A DNA stretch of 64,000 nt, from the NCBI RefSeq assembly GCF_900149705.1, contig NZ_LT703001.1:3552402-3616401 (forward strand). The letters run 5' to 3'. Origin of the DNA: Sphingorhabdus sp. Alg231-15 (lineage in GTDB: Bacteria; Pseudomonadota; Alphaproteobacteria; Sphingomonadales; Sphingomonadaceae). The notes below the pieces were generated by a model. It worked only from the letters and a program-made list of their open reading frames with translations. It was not told the origin of the DNA and ran no database searches. A program made the position numbers and the translations under genes. Numbering within the stretch: the stretch's first letter is position 1; the number at the start of each line of letters is the position of its first letter. Shown one piece after another: positions 1 through 9,071 of this stretch.

Positions 1-7
1 CGATTCA

Positions 8-1528
8 TCAGGCGTCTTGCAATATGTCCTCGAGCATCAGCTCCGCCGTTGCCTTGGCACTGCCGACCACCCCTGGAATACCAGCACCCGGATGGGTTCC
101 TGCACCAACAAAATAGAGGTTGTTGATCACATCATCCCGGTTGTGCACCCGGAACCAGGCGCTTTGGGTCAGGAGTGGTTCCAGACTAAATGCGCTGCCG
201 AGATGCGCATTGAGGTCGGTACCAAAATCCTGCGGTGTATAGTGAAAGCTGGTCACAATCCGGTCATGAATATCGGGGATCAGACGGTGGCCGATCTCGT
301 CGAGAATACGCTTCTCATAGATTGGCCCCATCTCTTCCCAGTCAATCGGCAGCTTGCCCTGATGCGGGACGGGCGCGAGCACATAGAAAGTGCTGTGACC
401 TTCCGGCGCCATCTCTGGGTCGGTAATTGTCGGATGATGGAGATAGAGCGAGAAATCACTCGGCAAAACGCCGTTATCGTAAATATCCTCAAGCAATCCT
501 TTGTAGCGCGGGCCAAACAGGATCATATGATGCGGAATGCCCGGCCAGGTTCCCTTGAGTCCGAAATGCACGACAAAGAGTGATGGCGAATATTTCTTCT
601 TGTTGAGTGAAGCGGTGACCTTGTCACTGCGATGCTTGTGGCTCAGCAGGTCGCGATAGCTATGCATTACATCGGCATTGGATGCGACGGCATCAAATGT
701 CTCGCTCCAGCCCGACTTGCAGGTCACACCTGATGCGCGATCGCCCATCATATCGATGCTCGTGACCGGATCGGACAGTCGGATTGTGCCGCCAATCCTC
801 TCAAAATGCTTCACCATCGCGGCGATCAGCATATTCGTGCCACCTTTGGCAAACCAAACGCCGCCGAGCCGTTCAAGCTTGTGGATAAGGCCATATATTG
901 CGCTGGTTGCCATCGGGTTGCCGCCAACCAATAGCGACTGGAAGGAGAGAAACTCCCGCAGTTTTTCGTTTTTCACAAAGCCCGAAACCTTGGCATAGAC
1001 CGACCGGTAAGCTTCAAATTTCATCAGCGCCGGGGCAGCCTTGATCATCGATTTGAAATCGAGGAACGCCTTGGTTCCGAGTTTGACATAGCCTTCTTCG
1101 TATAGTCCGCCGCTATATTCGAGGAAGCGTTTATAGCCTTCGACATCGTCCGGTTCTATCGCAGCAATATTGGCATAAAGCTCGTCCGGATCATTGACGT
1201 AATCGAAATTGGTCCCGTCGGGCCAGTTGAGCCGGTAAAAGGGCGATACCGGCATCAGCTCGATATCTTTGGCCATATCGTGCCCGGTCAGATCCCAAAG
1301 CTGGCTGAGACAATCGGGATCTGTGATCACCGTTGGGCCGCCGTCAAAGATGAAGCCGTCCTTATCCCAATAATAGGCACGGCCACCCGGCTTATCCCGG
1401 CTTTCGAGGATGGTCGTTTGGATGCCCGCCGACTGTAAGCGGATAGCAAGCGCCAGGCCGCCAAAGCCGGAGCCAATTACAGCAGCTGTTTTGAACAATT
1501 TACTTTGGCTTTTGGTTACGTCATTCAT
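8..1528 (-). CDS. crtI: Phytoene desaturase CrtI
   Basis: FAD-dependent enzyme that desaturates phytoene to lycopene in carotenoid synthesis, at the membrane. The 506-residue product has the usual CrtI length. A Rossmann FAD motif (VIGSGFGGLALAIRLQ) starts near residue 17, followed by the dinucleotide-binding ESRDKPGGRAYY segment, and the C-terminus carries the conserved NLYFVGAGTHPGAGIPGV signature. It lies 12 bp downstream of crtY on the same strand, so the two are almost certainly one operon; phytoene synthase is probably beyond the left edge. The start chosen is the first in-frame ATG after crtY. Assignment as CrtI is from family signatures; the number of desaturation steps cannot be read from sequence. 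Confidence 0.95.
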   Translation of the reverse strand: MNDVTKSQSKLFKTAAVIGSGFGGLALAIRLQSAGIQTTILESRDKPGGRAYYWDKDGFIFDGGPTVITDPDCLSQLWDLTGHDMAKDIELMPVSPFYRLNWPDGTNFDYVNDPDELYANIAAIEPDDVEGYKRFLEYSGGLYEEGYVKLGTKAFLDFKSMIKAAPALMKFEAYRSVYAKVSGFVKNEKLREFLSFQSLLVGGNPMATSAIYGLIHKLERLGGVWFAKGGTNMLIAAMVKHFERIGGTIRLSDPVTSIDMMGDRASGVTCKSGWSETFDAVASNADVMHSYRDLLSHKHRSDKVTASLNKKKYSPSLFVVHFGLKGTWPGIPHHMILFGPRYKGLLEDIYDNGVLPSDFSLYLHHPTITDPEMAPEGHSTFYVLAPVPHQGKLPIDWEEMGPIYEKRILDEIGHRLIPDIHDRIVTSFHYTPQDFGTDLNAHLGSAFSLEPLLTQSAWFRVHNRDDVINNLYFVGAGTHPGAGIPGVVGSAKATAELMLEDILQDA

Positions 1529-1540
1529 GGCTATCGGGGC

Positions 1541-2698
1541 TCATCTATATTTCATCATGATGGGAAGGGCTTTGGTAATCGGCACCGGCGGACGGCCAGA
1601 GAGCAGGGCGGCCTGGTCCAGTTTGGTCGTCGTGCCGGCATAGAAGCGCGCAATCAAGTTCTCATCCTTGCCATAGGTATGTTCAAGGGTTTTGTAACGG
1701 TTCTCGGGCTTACCGGCCTCGAACATCATTGCACAGAGCATATGATAGAATTTACAATTCTGCCAATGCTTTGCCGCATATTCGCGCAGCATTTTATCAA
1801 GGCTGTCCTGGGTTAACTCGGGTAACGTCGCAACCTTCATTGCGGTTCGTACAGCCATCGGCAGGGAGTAGCTGGTCACCGGATGGATCAGCGCGGCCCT
1901 GGCTCCGGCACGGGCCTCAACCCCGTCATTGGTGGTCCAAAATGCGTCAAAATCACCGCCATAGAGCACGGGCAAGCGACCCGCTTCATTGCGGCTGATG
2001 TCGGTAATCTCCCAGCCTTGGGTTTCGGCATATTCGGCAATCCGCCGATGGCTGGCTTCGACATCCAGTTCACCGCCGTTGGAATAATAAGTATCTTCAA
2101 CAAAAATCTCTGTCGCGCTGAAGGGCAGGGAATAGACGAAGCGGTAGCCATCTATCTGCTCTACCGTAGCGTCCTTGATAATTGGACGGCTCAGTCCATG
2201 CGGTTTGGAAAGACTCAGAACCTGGCCTGCAAATTTCTGCCAGCCATATTCAAGCGCGGAAAAATCGCCGCCGCCGCGAGCGTCCAATATCGTATTGGCG
2301 GTGAGTATTTCGCCGTTGGTCATCGTAATATTGTTGGCCGTAATTTCGCTTATTTTAGAACCGGATATTAGACTCTTCTGCAAAAGTTCCTTGCGAACTA
2401 TGCGATCGAAATTCTCCGATAATATCGACCGATAGCCGGTATTCAGCGTACGACTATATTTGGGAAAGCGTACGTCATAACTGTCCCATTGATGGGATAT
2501 CAGCGGCTCGACCAGCCAAAGATGCTCCGGCGCTATGTCACTTTCAAAAAAGGACCAGACATGATTGCCACCAAAATGATCTTCGGCCTCTACCAGCGCG
2601 ATCGACAGTTCGGGCCGCAATTTACGCAACGCCAGCGCGATCAGACCACCGGCCAGCCCGCCACCCGCTATTGCCAAATCAAACTGCCGTTTTGCCAT
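1541..2698 (-). CDS. crtY: Lycopene beta-cyclase CrtY
   Basis: Converts lycopene to beta-carotene. From the ATG at 2698 the protein has 385 residues and begins with a Rossmann motif (FDLAIAGGGLAGGLIALAL). Family signatures follow: EYGWQKFAGQ in the centre and the EIFVEDTYYS segment, which is typical of CrtY cyclases. The open frame runs a further 33 codons upstream, but that part has no family resemblance and the dinucleotide motif sits normally behind the 2698 start. First gene of the crtY-crtI operon, divergent from a sterol-desaturase gene at 2803; the roughly 100 bp between the two starts must hold both promoters. Confidence 0.93.
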   Translation of the reverse strand: MAKRQFDLAIAGGGLAGGLIALALRKLRPELSIALVEAEDHFGGNHVWSFFESDIAPEHLWLVEPLISHQWDSYDVRFPKYSRTLNTGYRSILSENFDRIVRKELLQKSLISGSKISEITANNITMTNGEILTANTILDARGGGDFSALEYGWQKFAGQVLSLSKPHGLSRPIIKDATVEQIDGYRFVYSLPFSATEIFVEDTYYSNGGELDVEASHRRIAEYAETQGWEITDISRNEAGRLPVLYGGDFDAFWTTNDGVEARAGARAALIHPVTSYSLPMAVRTAMKVATLPELTQDSLDKMLREYAAKHWQNCKFYHMLCAMMFEAGKPENRYKTLEHTYGKDENLIARFYAGTTTKLDQAALLSGRPPVPITKALPIMMKYR

Positions 2699-2802
2699 AA
2701 GGTCGCCGTAGCCTATGGTGAAGGCGGGGGGAAGCCTGTCCCAAAGCATGTAGCAAAATAAACTGGTTTCGCCTTGCCTGCGCCGGCATTGCGGCATAGC
2801 CT

Positions 2803-3558
2803 GTGAATGTGAACTTGCTACTCCCTATCCTGCTTTCAGCCGCTGCCATGACGGTCATAGTCGGTGTGCGTTACTTGCTGACCAGCGGCCTTTTCGCTTG
2901 GTTGACCCAGCGGATCAGGCCTGGTCAGTATGACCGCCTGAAGCCACAGATAACCCGCGAAATCCGCTGGTCGCTCTATTCGGCAGCGATCTATGGTATT
3001 CCTGCTGGCGTCTTGGCCTGGGGCTGGCAAAACGCAGGTTGGACAAGAATTTACACGGATATCAACCTGTATCCGCTTTGGTATCTCCCGCTCTCCTTAT
3101 TCGTCTATCTTTTCCTTCATGACACGTGGTTTTACTGGACCCACCGATTGTTTCACCGGCGTGGATGGTTTGAAATAGCTCATGCGGTGCATCATGAAAG
3201 TCGGCCGCCAACCGCCTGGGCTGCAATGAGTTTTCACCCGATTGAAGCGATTAGCGGTGCTATTGTAATTCCCGTTCTGATCATCGCGGTACCGATCCAT
3301 GTCGGCATTTTGGGACTTGTCCTGTTGATAATGACTATTATGGGAGTGACGAACCATATGGGATGGGAGATGTTTCCTCGCTGGTTGGTTAACGGCCCAT
3401 TAGGAAAGGGGCTGATAACTGCAACCCATCATGAAAAACATCACAGTGCGTACAGGGGCAATTATGGATTATACTTTCGGTTTTGGGACAAAGTCTGTGG
3501 CACAGATCTCGGGCTTGGGTCTTTTGATGGCGCTGCCAATCAGCGCAGCAGTAGCTAA
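2803..3558 (+). CDS. Sterol desaturase / fatty acid hydroxylase superfamily protein (carotenoid-cluster linked)
   Basis: Membrane di-iron oxygenase of the fatty acid hydroxylase superfamily, 251 residues. Three histidine clusters are present: HDTWFYWTHRLFH near residue 105, HAVHHES near 127 and HHEKHHS near 210, with hydrophobic segments between. The start is a GTG, with a second GTG two codons later, and no strong ribosome site is visible. It is divergent from crtY, so a role in ring hydroxylation of carotenoids or another membrane lipid is attractive, but at 251 residues it is much longer than classical CrtZ and the substrate cannot be called. Its last 95 bases overlap the next gene in another frame. 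Confidence 0.8.
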   Translation: MNVNLLLPILLSAAAMTVIVGVRYLLTSGLFAWLTQRIRPGQYDRLKPQITREIRWSLYSAAIYGIPAGVLAWGWQNAGWTRIYTDINLYPLWYLPLSLFVYLFLHDTWFYWTHRLFHRRGWFEIAHAVHHESRPPTAWAAMSFHPIEAISGAIVIPVLIIAVPIHVGILGLVLLIMTIMGVTNHMGWEMFPRWLVNGPLGKGLITATHHEKHHSAYRGNYGLYFRFWDKVCGTDLGLGSFDGAANQRSSS

Positions 3559-3955
3559 CCAGGCGGCCGTTTCGCCCGTTGTAGCAGCGACACTTGATAT
3601 TTCGGTTTCCGGACTGCGATCTCAAAAGGGCGATGTGCTGGTATGCCTGAGCACCAATCCTAAATATTTTCCCGATTGCCGCAAGGACAAGGAAGCGCGC
3701 AAAATCAAGGTCGCGGCGTCAGATGCCGGCAGCGTGCAAATCACTGATGTGAAGCCGGGTACCTATGCCGTGGCGCTTATTCATGACGAAAATACCAACG
3801 GCAAAATGGACATGGCGCTGTTTTTGCCGCGCGAGGGTTTTGGTTTTTCGCGTAATCCCAAAATCGGCATGGGACCGCCCAAGTTTAAATCGGCCCAATT
3901 CACGGTCGGTGCAGAAAACGTGAACTATGATGTGAAGATGAAGTATATTTTATGA
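3464..3955 (+). CDS. DUF2141 exported protein overlapping the sterol desaturase gene
   Basis: DUF2141-family protein, 163 residues from the ATG at 3464, which has an AGGGG ribosome site five bases upstream; an in-frame ATG at 3431 is less well placed. A signal peptide is likely (hydrophobic GLGLLMALPISAAVANQ). The mature part has the family features: a beta-rich start, the PGTYAVALIHDENTNGKMD segment and a C-terminal FGFSRNPKIGMGPPKF stretch. Function unknown. Its start lies inside the upstream gene in a different frame, implying tight co-expression. DUF2141 proteins are periplasmic, so it may accompany the neighbouring desaturase and outer-membrane protein in a lipid or pigment function; that is inference. 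Confidence 0.82.
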   Translation: MDYTFGFGTKSVAQISGLGLLMALPISAAVANQAAVSPVVAATLDISVSGLRSQKGDVLVCLSTNPKYFPDCRKDKEARKIKVAASDAGSVQITDVKPGTYAVALIHDENTNGKMDMALFLPREGFGFSRNPKIGMGPPKFKSAQFTVGAENVNYDVKMKYIL

Positions 3956-3995
3956 TGTAAGTCCGATCCTTTCCCCCAAAGATTCAGGAATTCAA

Positions 3996-4847
3996 ATGTA
4001 CAGATATGCCTTGGCTGCCAGCAGCCTTCTCTTGGTTTCGTCGCCGCTTTTTGCGCAAACCGAGGGGCAACGTCCTCCGGCCGGGAAAAATGTTTTTGAC
4101 GGCGATTATGTGACGATTGGCGCCGGCGTTGCGGTCGGGCCGAGTTATGACGGTTCGGATGACTATAATGTCTCGCCGCTTCCCGTCATTCTGGGCAGCG
4201 TTGCGGGTATCGATTTCGAACCCCGCGGTCCAGGCCTTGCGCTGGATGTGATTCCTGACAAACAGGGCGCAAAGGTAGACTATATCTTTGGACCCGTCGG
4301 TCGGGCGCGTTTCGACCGCAACAGCAGGATCGGGGATGACGTGGTCCGCAGCCTTGGCGAGTTGGATGTAGCCGTCGAACTGGGGGCAGTGGCGGGGGTT
4401 AAGGTGAATCGTTTGTTTCGGCGATTTGATTCACTCACCGCTAAAGTTGATCTGCGCTGGGATGTTGCCGGAGCTCATGAAGGGCGCGTGATTTCACCCA
4501 GTCTGACCTATTTCATGCCGATCAATCGCGGCATGGCTACCAGTCTGACAATCAGTGCAGACCATGTTGATGATGACTATGCCAATTATTATTTCAGCAT
4601 TTCACCCGCAGGAACCGTGGCCAGCGGACTACCGACTTTCAACGCTACTGGCGGCTGGAAAAATGTCGGGATTTCGCTGTTCAACGCCATCGACCTTGAT
4701 GGCGATGCTACCAATGGCGGTTTTTCAGTAATATTGCTGGGTGGATATTCGCGAGTGCTGGAGGACGCGAAACGGTCCCCGGTCACTGCCATACGGGGTG
4801 ATGCCGACCAGTTTTTCGGCGCAGTTGGGGTCGGATATACATTTTAG
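3996..4847 (+). CDS. MipA/OmpV family outer-membrane protein
   Basis: Beta-barrel protein of 283 residues with a cleavable signal peptide (LAASSLLLVSSPLFAQ) and a C-terminus ending in aromatic-rich GVGVGYTF, the usual outer-membrane insertion signal. The MipA/OmpV pattern is visible in VTIGAGVAVGPSYDGSDDY near residue 40, followed by alternating amphipathic strands. Family members are called scaffolding or porin-like proteins and their substrate is unknown. The gene lies 40 bp after the DUF2141 gene in the same orientation, so sterol desaturase, DUF2141 and this barrel look like one transcript. It converges with prfB, with only 36 bp between and no clear terminator hairpin. Confidence 0.85.
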   Translation: MYRYALAASSLLLVSSPLFAQTEGQRPPAGKNVFDGDYVTIGAGVAVGPSYDGSDDYNVSPLPVILGSVAGIDFEPRGPGLALDVIPDKQGAKVDYIFGPVGRARFDRNSRIGDDVVRSLGELDVAVELGAVAGVKVNRLFRRFDSLTAKVDLRWDVAGAHEGRVISPSLTYFMPINRGMATSLTISADHVDDDYANYYFSISPAGTVASGLPTFNATGGWKNVGISLFNAIDLDGDATNGGFSVILLGGYSRVLEDAKRSPVTAIRGDADQFFGAVGVGYTF

Positions 4848-4883
4848 CGTACAAATATGGCCCGAAATACAGACGGCTTTGTT

Positions 4884-6011
4884 CTAGTCCACATCCTCAA
4901 CATCGACTTTCTCGCCGGTTACCCGCTGCGACAATGCGGCGGCAATGAAGGAATCCAGAGCACCATCAAGAACATCAGAGGGCGCGCTCGATGTTACGCC
5001 GGTGCGTAAATCCTTGACCATCTGATAGGGTTGCAGGACATAAGACCGGATCTGATGGCCCCAGCCGATTTCGGTTTTGGCCTCATATTCTCCGCTGGCT
5101 TCGGTTTCACGGCGTTGCAATTCTGCCTCGTACAAGCGTGCCTTGAGCATGCCCATCGCCGTAGCGCGGTTCTTGTGCTGGCTGCGATCATTTTGCGACG
5201 CAACGACAATACCGGTGGGCTGGTGGGTAATACGTACGGCGCTATCTGTGGTGTTCACGTGCTGTCCGCCAGAGCCGGAGGCGCGGTAAGTATCGATTTT
5301 CAGATCGCCCTCATTAATCTCGACCTCAAAACTGTCATCGATTACCGGATAGACCCAGACACTGGAAAAGCTGGTGTGGCGTTTCGCGGCACTGTCAAAG
5401 GGAGAGATACGCACCAGACGGTGAACGCCGCTTTCAGTCTTTGCAAAGCCATAAGCATTCTCGCCCTTAATTTCGAGAGTCGCGGACTTTATGCCGGCCT
5501 GATCTCCGGCCTGATAATCGACCATCGATACTTTGTAACCGCGCGCTTCCGCCCACCTCTGATACATACGAAGTAGCATCTCAGCCCAGTCTTGGCTTTC
5601 CGTACCTCCGGCACCGGCATGGATTTCCAGATAGGTGTCGAAATTATCGGCTTCACCGGAAAGCAGGGCCTGCACCTTGTCACGGTCTGCGCGATCCGCG
5701 AGCTGGCTCAACGTCTCCACGCCCTCATCGGCCAGCGCATCATCGCTTTCCTCGTCGGCCATCTCGATAAACTCAAGTGCGTCATCCATTTCCTGCTGGA
5801 TCTCGCGCGCGGCAGTAATGGATTCATCCAGCCGCCGCCGCTCGGTCATAACCGCTTGTGCTGCACTTTGATCATCCCACAGCGTTGGGTCTTCGACACG
5901 CGCATTAAGCTCTTCCAGTCGGCGCAAGGCCACATCCCAGTTAAGTGAGGTTTTCAGCAGTTCTAGCGCTGCGCTGATCCGATCCACATGCGCCTGAGCT
6001 TCCGCACGCAT
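4884..6011 (-). CDS. prfB: Peptide chain release factor 2
   Basis: Class I release factor recognising UGA and UAA. Key motifs are the tripeptide anticodon SPF (in VRISPFDSAAKRHTSF) and the catalytic GGQ (in ASGSGGQHVNTTDSAVRI). The start chosen is the ATG at 6011, giving 375 residues beginning MRAEAQAHVDRI, as in alphaproteobacterial relatives; ten extra codons upstream are open. The frame is continuous from the start, so there is no internal UGA programmed frameshift of the Escherichia coli type. Monocistronic in appearance here. Confidence 0.96.
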   Translation of the reverse strand: MRAEAQAHVDRISAALELLKTSLNWDVALRRLEELNARVEDPTLWDDQSAAQAVMTERRRLDESITAAREIQQEMDDALEFIEMADEESDDALADEGVETLSQLADRADRDKVQALLSGEADNFDTYLEIHAGAGGTESQDWAEMLLRMYQRWAEARGYKVSMVDYQAGDQAGIKSATLEIKGENAYGFAKTESGVHRLVRISPFDSAAKRHTSFSSVWVYPVIDDSFEVEINEGDLKIDTYRASGSGGQHVNTTDSAVRITHQPTGIVVASQNDRSQHKNRATAMGMLKARLYEAELQRRETEASGEYEAKTEIGWGHQIRSYVLQPYQMVKDLRTGVTSSAPSDVLDGALDSFIAAALSQRVTGEKVDVEDVD

Positions 6012-6392
6012 TACAAAGTCTCCAAATATCTCTTGGCGCATCGATTAGACGATATGGTGGTGATGTAAAGTATCGATCCACACAAGCGGTCCAGCCATCC
6101 CAAAACTTCTGACTTTGATCGCGCCTTTCATCGGAAGCCGGCAGAGTGCTTCATTGATGTTGTCTATCAAATGTATTCGATATTTTTTATTTGCTCTTAA
6201 ATGCGGTCGCGTCAATATCCTGCCAACTCCGGGTAGAGATATTCTGAGGAACTATTGGAGTGTAACGTGAATCCCCTCAAGCGGATTTTTCTGCAAGAGT
6301 GGGGGGCAAGTATTTTTGCTAGATCAGCCTGCTGTCTGTTAATGTGTCTGCACACGGTTCAGTCCAGCGTTAAGTTTAACAAGGAATCTATT
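6012..6392. other. Intergenic region between prfB and a lipoprotein gene
   Basis: About 380 bp without a convincing gene. The plus-strand frame of the next gene is open back to 6255, but the translation of 6255-6392 has no signal or family likeness, while the lipoprotein start at 6393 is well marked. The region probably holds the divergent promoters of prfB and the lipoprotein gene. I see no strong hairpin, riboswitch-like structure or tRNA. Confidence 0.5.
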
Positions 6393-6959
6393 ATGAAGAA
6401 AATTGCTATTTTGCTCGCAGCAGTGCCGCTGGCTCTCGTGGCTTGTACGTCTGAGCCAAATTCAGCCGAAGCCACGGCAGAAAGTTCAGAAGCAGCGGCA
6501 CCAATAACCGCTGAAGAAGTGGCCGCTGCGCAAACGGCGTGGGGCGAAGGCATTGTTACGATCGGAAAGGCGTTTTCCGAAGAAGGTGACTTCCGGGCAG
6601 CCGCTGACGCGCATATCAAGAAATTTTATGCTTATGGTGATGACGCGACCATATTGTTCAAACCAACCCTGGCAGCCGAAGACCAGTTTCGCGGCGACTT
6701 TGACGGAGCAATGAGCTATTTTGTCGGAACGGAAGGTTCTGAAGACAAAGGCTTCGCCATCAAGCCATGGACCGCTGTGCGCTGGGAAAACGAAGGCACC
6801 GTTGTTGATAGCGATAGCGCGATGGCCATGGGCAATTATTACTTCACCGACACTGAAGGCAACGATACCAAAGTGGAATATAGCTTTGGATATGTTCGCG
6901 GTGCGGATGGTGAGTTGAAAATCAATCTGCATCACAGTTCGGTTCCCTTTGGAGGCTAA
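6393..6959 (+). CDS. NTF2/SnoaL-like lipoprotein
   Basis: Predicted lipoprotein of 188 residues. The ATG at 6393 follows an AAGGA ribosome site and opens a type II signal peptide (MKKIAILLAAVPLALVACTS) with cysteine 18 as the lipidated residue. A low-complexity Ala/Glu linker follows, then a cystatin-like NTF2/SnoaL fold domain ending in the family-typical LKINLHHSSVPF. Members of this fold bind small hydrophobic molecules or are catalytic; no function can be assigned. It stands alone; a GGACGAG/CTCGTCC hairpin follows the stop. Confidence 0.75.
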   Translation: MKKIAILLAAVPLALVACTSEPNSAEATAESSEAAAPITAEEVAAAQTAWGEGIVTIGKAFSEEGDFRAAADAHIKKFYAYGDDATILFKPTLAAEDQFRGDFDGAMSYFVGTEGSEDKGFAIKPWTAVRWENEGTVVDSDSAMAMGNYYFTDTEGNDTKVEYSFGYVRGADGELKINLHHSSVPFGG

Positions 6960-6966
6960 CCGATAG

Positions 6967-7003
6967 GGACGAGGCGCTGATTAACGTCGGTGTCTCGTCC
7001 TGT
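6967..7003 (+). terminator. Possible transcription terminator after the NTF2-like gene
   Basis: GGACGAG at 6967-6973 pairs with CTCGTCC at 6994-7000, followed by TGTTT. The loop is long (20 nt) and the T-run weak, so termination is plausible but not strong. It lies between two convergent genes. Confidence 0.4.
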
Positions 7004-7073
7004 TTAAAGATGATTGCCGTTACGGGTGAAAGCCACGGCTCAAATAGATCGGGAAACCGATTTATCGAATTGT

Positions 7074-8069
7074 TTATTGGCTATCTTGAGAAACGAAGGG
7101 CTTGGATAATTTTTCCTGGCCCTTCGCTGCTATGGAGAGCGCCCGCTCGCTAACCGGCGAAATACCGGGGCGTGGCGGTAGGTTGGACGGTAGCTTGATA
7201 TCCCAGGCCAGACCCATTTTCTCAAGCAACAATATAAACTGGTAGCCCAGATCAATCTGCCCGGGATAAAGGCCATGGCAGGCCGAACTGGGAAACGCAT
7301 GGTGGTTGCAATGCCAGCTTTCTCCCATGGTTGGAATGGCAAGGGCAGGGACATTATGCGCCTGCAATGCCGCGTCATCAAGATGCCAGTCCTGCGGTCC
7401 GCGGCTATGGGCAAAATAGGAAATGAACCAGTGCATCGTGGTGCAGGCCGCCACCCGCACGACCACACCCCATATCACCCATGGTAGTCCACCAATTGCA
7501 AAGAGTATCAGCGCGACCGGAATTTGATGCAGCATCCAGGTTTTTTGCAGGAACTGGTAAAACGGATCATTGGCGATTTCCGGTCCCGGATCAAAGCCAG
7601 GCGGATTTTTCAGCTTCAGCTTGAAGTTGAGATAATAGAAGCCTTCCGTCCAAAGCGGCTTGCCATGGCGGAGAAACCAGTGGCATTTTTCCTCTCTCTG
7701 CGCCCAGTCGCGACTGTCATGCAGTCCAATGGTCCAGATCGGACCACCCATGCCGACCAGCGTGCCGAAATAGACCAATGTGCGTTCCAGCCATTTGGGA
7801 CATTCAAAACTGCGGTGAATGAGGCGGCGGTGAAAGCCGACCGAATGTCCTGCACATAATGTAATGGCCGATAGCCCGAGAAAAGCGGCAAAAGCGCCCC
7901 AGGTGAAATAAAGCGGGCCGAGGATCAGGGCGCCGAAAAGAAAGCCCATATTCCAGATGGAGCGACCGGCATCCCACTGGACTTCCCCTTCATCGGGGCT
8001 GGCCTGATCCAGATCGGTAAGGCTGTTGACTTTGAAGGCGGCGCTGCCGCTCTGGAGATCACGTCCCAT
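7074..8069 (-). CDS. Fatty acid (acyl-CoA type) desaturase with altered second histidine box
   Basis: Membrane fatty acid desaturase of 331 residues. The first box (GFHRRLIH, near residue 80) and third box (ESWHCNHHAFP, near 255) match the stearoyl-CoA desaturase family. The position of the second box carries GLHDSRDWAQ instead of the usual HRxHH; a similar HDxRDWAQ form occurs in a bacterial subgroup as far as I recall. At least four hydrophobic segments are visible. The start overlaps the end of the upstream membrane protein gene by 11 bp, so both are co-transcribed. Likely role is desaturation of a fatty acyl chain or related lipid; regiospecificity cannot be read. Confidence 0.82.
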   Translation of the reverse strand: MGRDLQSGSAAFKVNSLTDLDQASPDEGEVQWDAGRSIWNMGFLFGALILGPLYFTWGAFAAFLGLSAITLCAGHSVGFHRRLIHRSFECPKWLERTLVYFGTLVGMGGPIWTIGLHDSRDWAQREEKCHWFLRHGKPLWTEGFYYLNFKLKLKNPPGFDPGPEIANDPFYQFLQKTWMLHQIPVALILFAIGGLPWVIWGVVVRVAACTTMHWFISYFAHSRGPQDWHLDDAALQAHNVPALAIPTMGESWHCNHHAFPSSACHGLYPGQIDLGYQFILLLEKMGLAWDIKLPSNLPPRPGISPVSERALSIAAKGQEKLSKPFVSQDSQ

Positions 8070-8997
8070 GCTGCACCTCCTGAACCGGATGACGGAAAAT
8101 TATGTCGCGCAGAAATTGCTTGGCGCTTTGTTTCGCCGCGAGATTCTGCATTGGCCCGAAATACCAGGCGGGGTCGAGCAGGCGTTCGTAGCGAACCGTG
8201 AGGGCAACCCGGGTACCGCCATCCGCCAGCGGTGTGAAACGGACGTCAGTGCCGTCAATTTCCATATAGCTATCTAGATAACTGTCATTGCGGGTGATTT
8301 TGGTCTGGATATGTGCGGGCGTGACTTTGGTGATGGTCACATCCATCTGGCCTTTGTGGGTGTTGGTCCATATCCACCGTTTATAGGTGAAGTTCATGTG
8401 ATGGACGTCGCCTTCGCCCAGACTGCCCGCCTGAACGCTGTCAGGCAGCGGGAAGAGGCGCAAAAACCAGTGCCGGTCGCTGGAAAAGGTGATCGGCGCT
8501 GCCATATTGGCTTGCAGCTCTGCGACACTGAGCGGGCTTTCCGCCACAAAAGTCGCGGTGCTGGTGCGCTCCACCGTGGTTGCCGGGATCATGCCTTCGC
8601 TGACCAACAGAAGGATCAACACCGGGAAGGCCGAGACTTTGAAAATATTATTCAGCGAGTCATCCGATTTGTCCCGCGACAGCCAGCGGAACAGAAAAGT
8701 CAGGGACACGACAAGATAGTAGATCGGCATGAACATCAACATGCAGATAAAGCCTTCAAACAAGATCACCGATGTCGCCAGAAATATGATTGTGACAAGG
8801 CGCATATGATTGAGATACTGCTTCCAGATAGTCGTGCCTTCGCTGACTTTGGTGAAAAAGGCCAAAGCGAGAGAAATGACAAATGGAATAGCAATATAGA
8901 GCAGCGTTCCCTTGCCGAATTCACTATCCAGCAGGGTGCGGATCGTCAGTGTTGATACACCAACTATCAGCAACAAATATTTCCAAGATATGCCCAT
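8059..8997 (-). CDS. Membrane protein with C-terminal SRPBCC-like domain
   Basis: Unrecognised protein of 312 residues. The first 150 residues form four or five membrane helices (for example YLLLIVGVSTLTI, TLLYIAIPFVISLALAFF and MLMFMPIYYLVVSLTFLF). The remaining 160 residues look like a soluble polyketide-cyclase/SRPBCC hydrophobic-pocket domain, with a strand-rich pattern ending FTPLADGGTRVALTVRYERLLDPAWYFGP. Such domains hold lipids or aromatics. It is translationally coupled to the desaturase (11 bp overlap) and 74 bp downstream of an alcohol-oxidase-like gene, suggesting lipid handling next to the desaturase. Domain call is by pattern only. Confidence 0.65.
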   Translation of the reverse strand: MGISWKYLLLIVGVSTLTIRTLLDSEFGKGTLLYIAIPFVISLALAFFTKVSEGTTIWKQYLNHMRLVTIIFLATSVILFEGFICMLMFMPIYYLVVSLTFLFRWLSRDKSDDSLNNIFKVSAFPVLILLLVSEGMIPATTVERTSTATFVAESPLSVAELQANMAAPITFSSDRHWFLRLFPLPDSVQAGSLGEGDVHHMNFTYKRWIWTNTHKGQMDVTITKVTPAHIQTKITRNDSYLDSYMEIDGTDVRFTPLADGGTRVALTVRYERLLDPAWYFGPMQNLAAKQSAKQFLRDIIFRHPVQEVQHGT

Positions 8998-9071
8998 CAG
9001 CTTTGGTTTGCCGCACGATGGTTATCATGGCAAGACAATCATAGTCTTGCCTGGATTATCTTTGCGTCTGC

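Noticed and set aside
4884..6011. Programmed frameshift in prfB
   Set aside because: The reading frame is continuous from the start; no internal TGA with a slippery site was seen.
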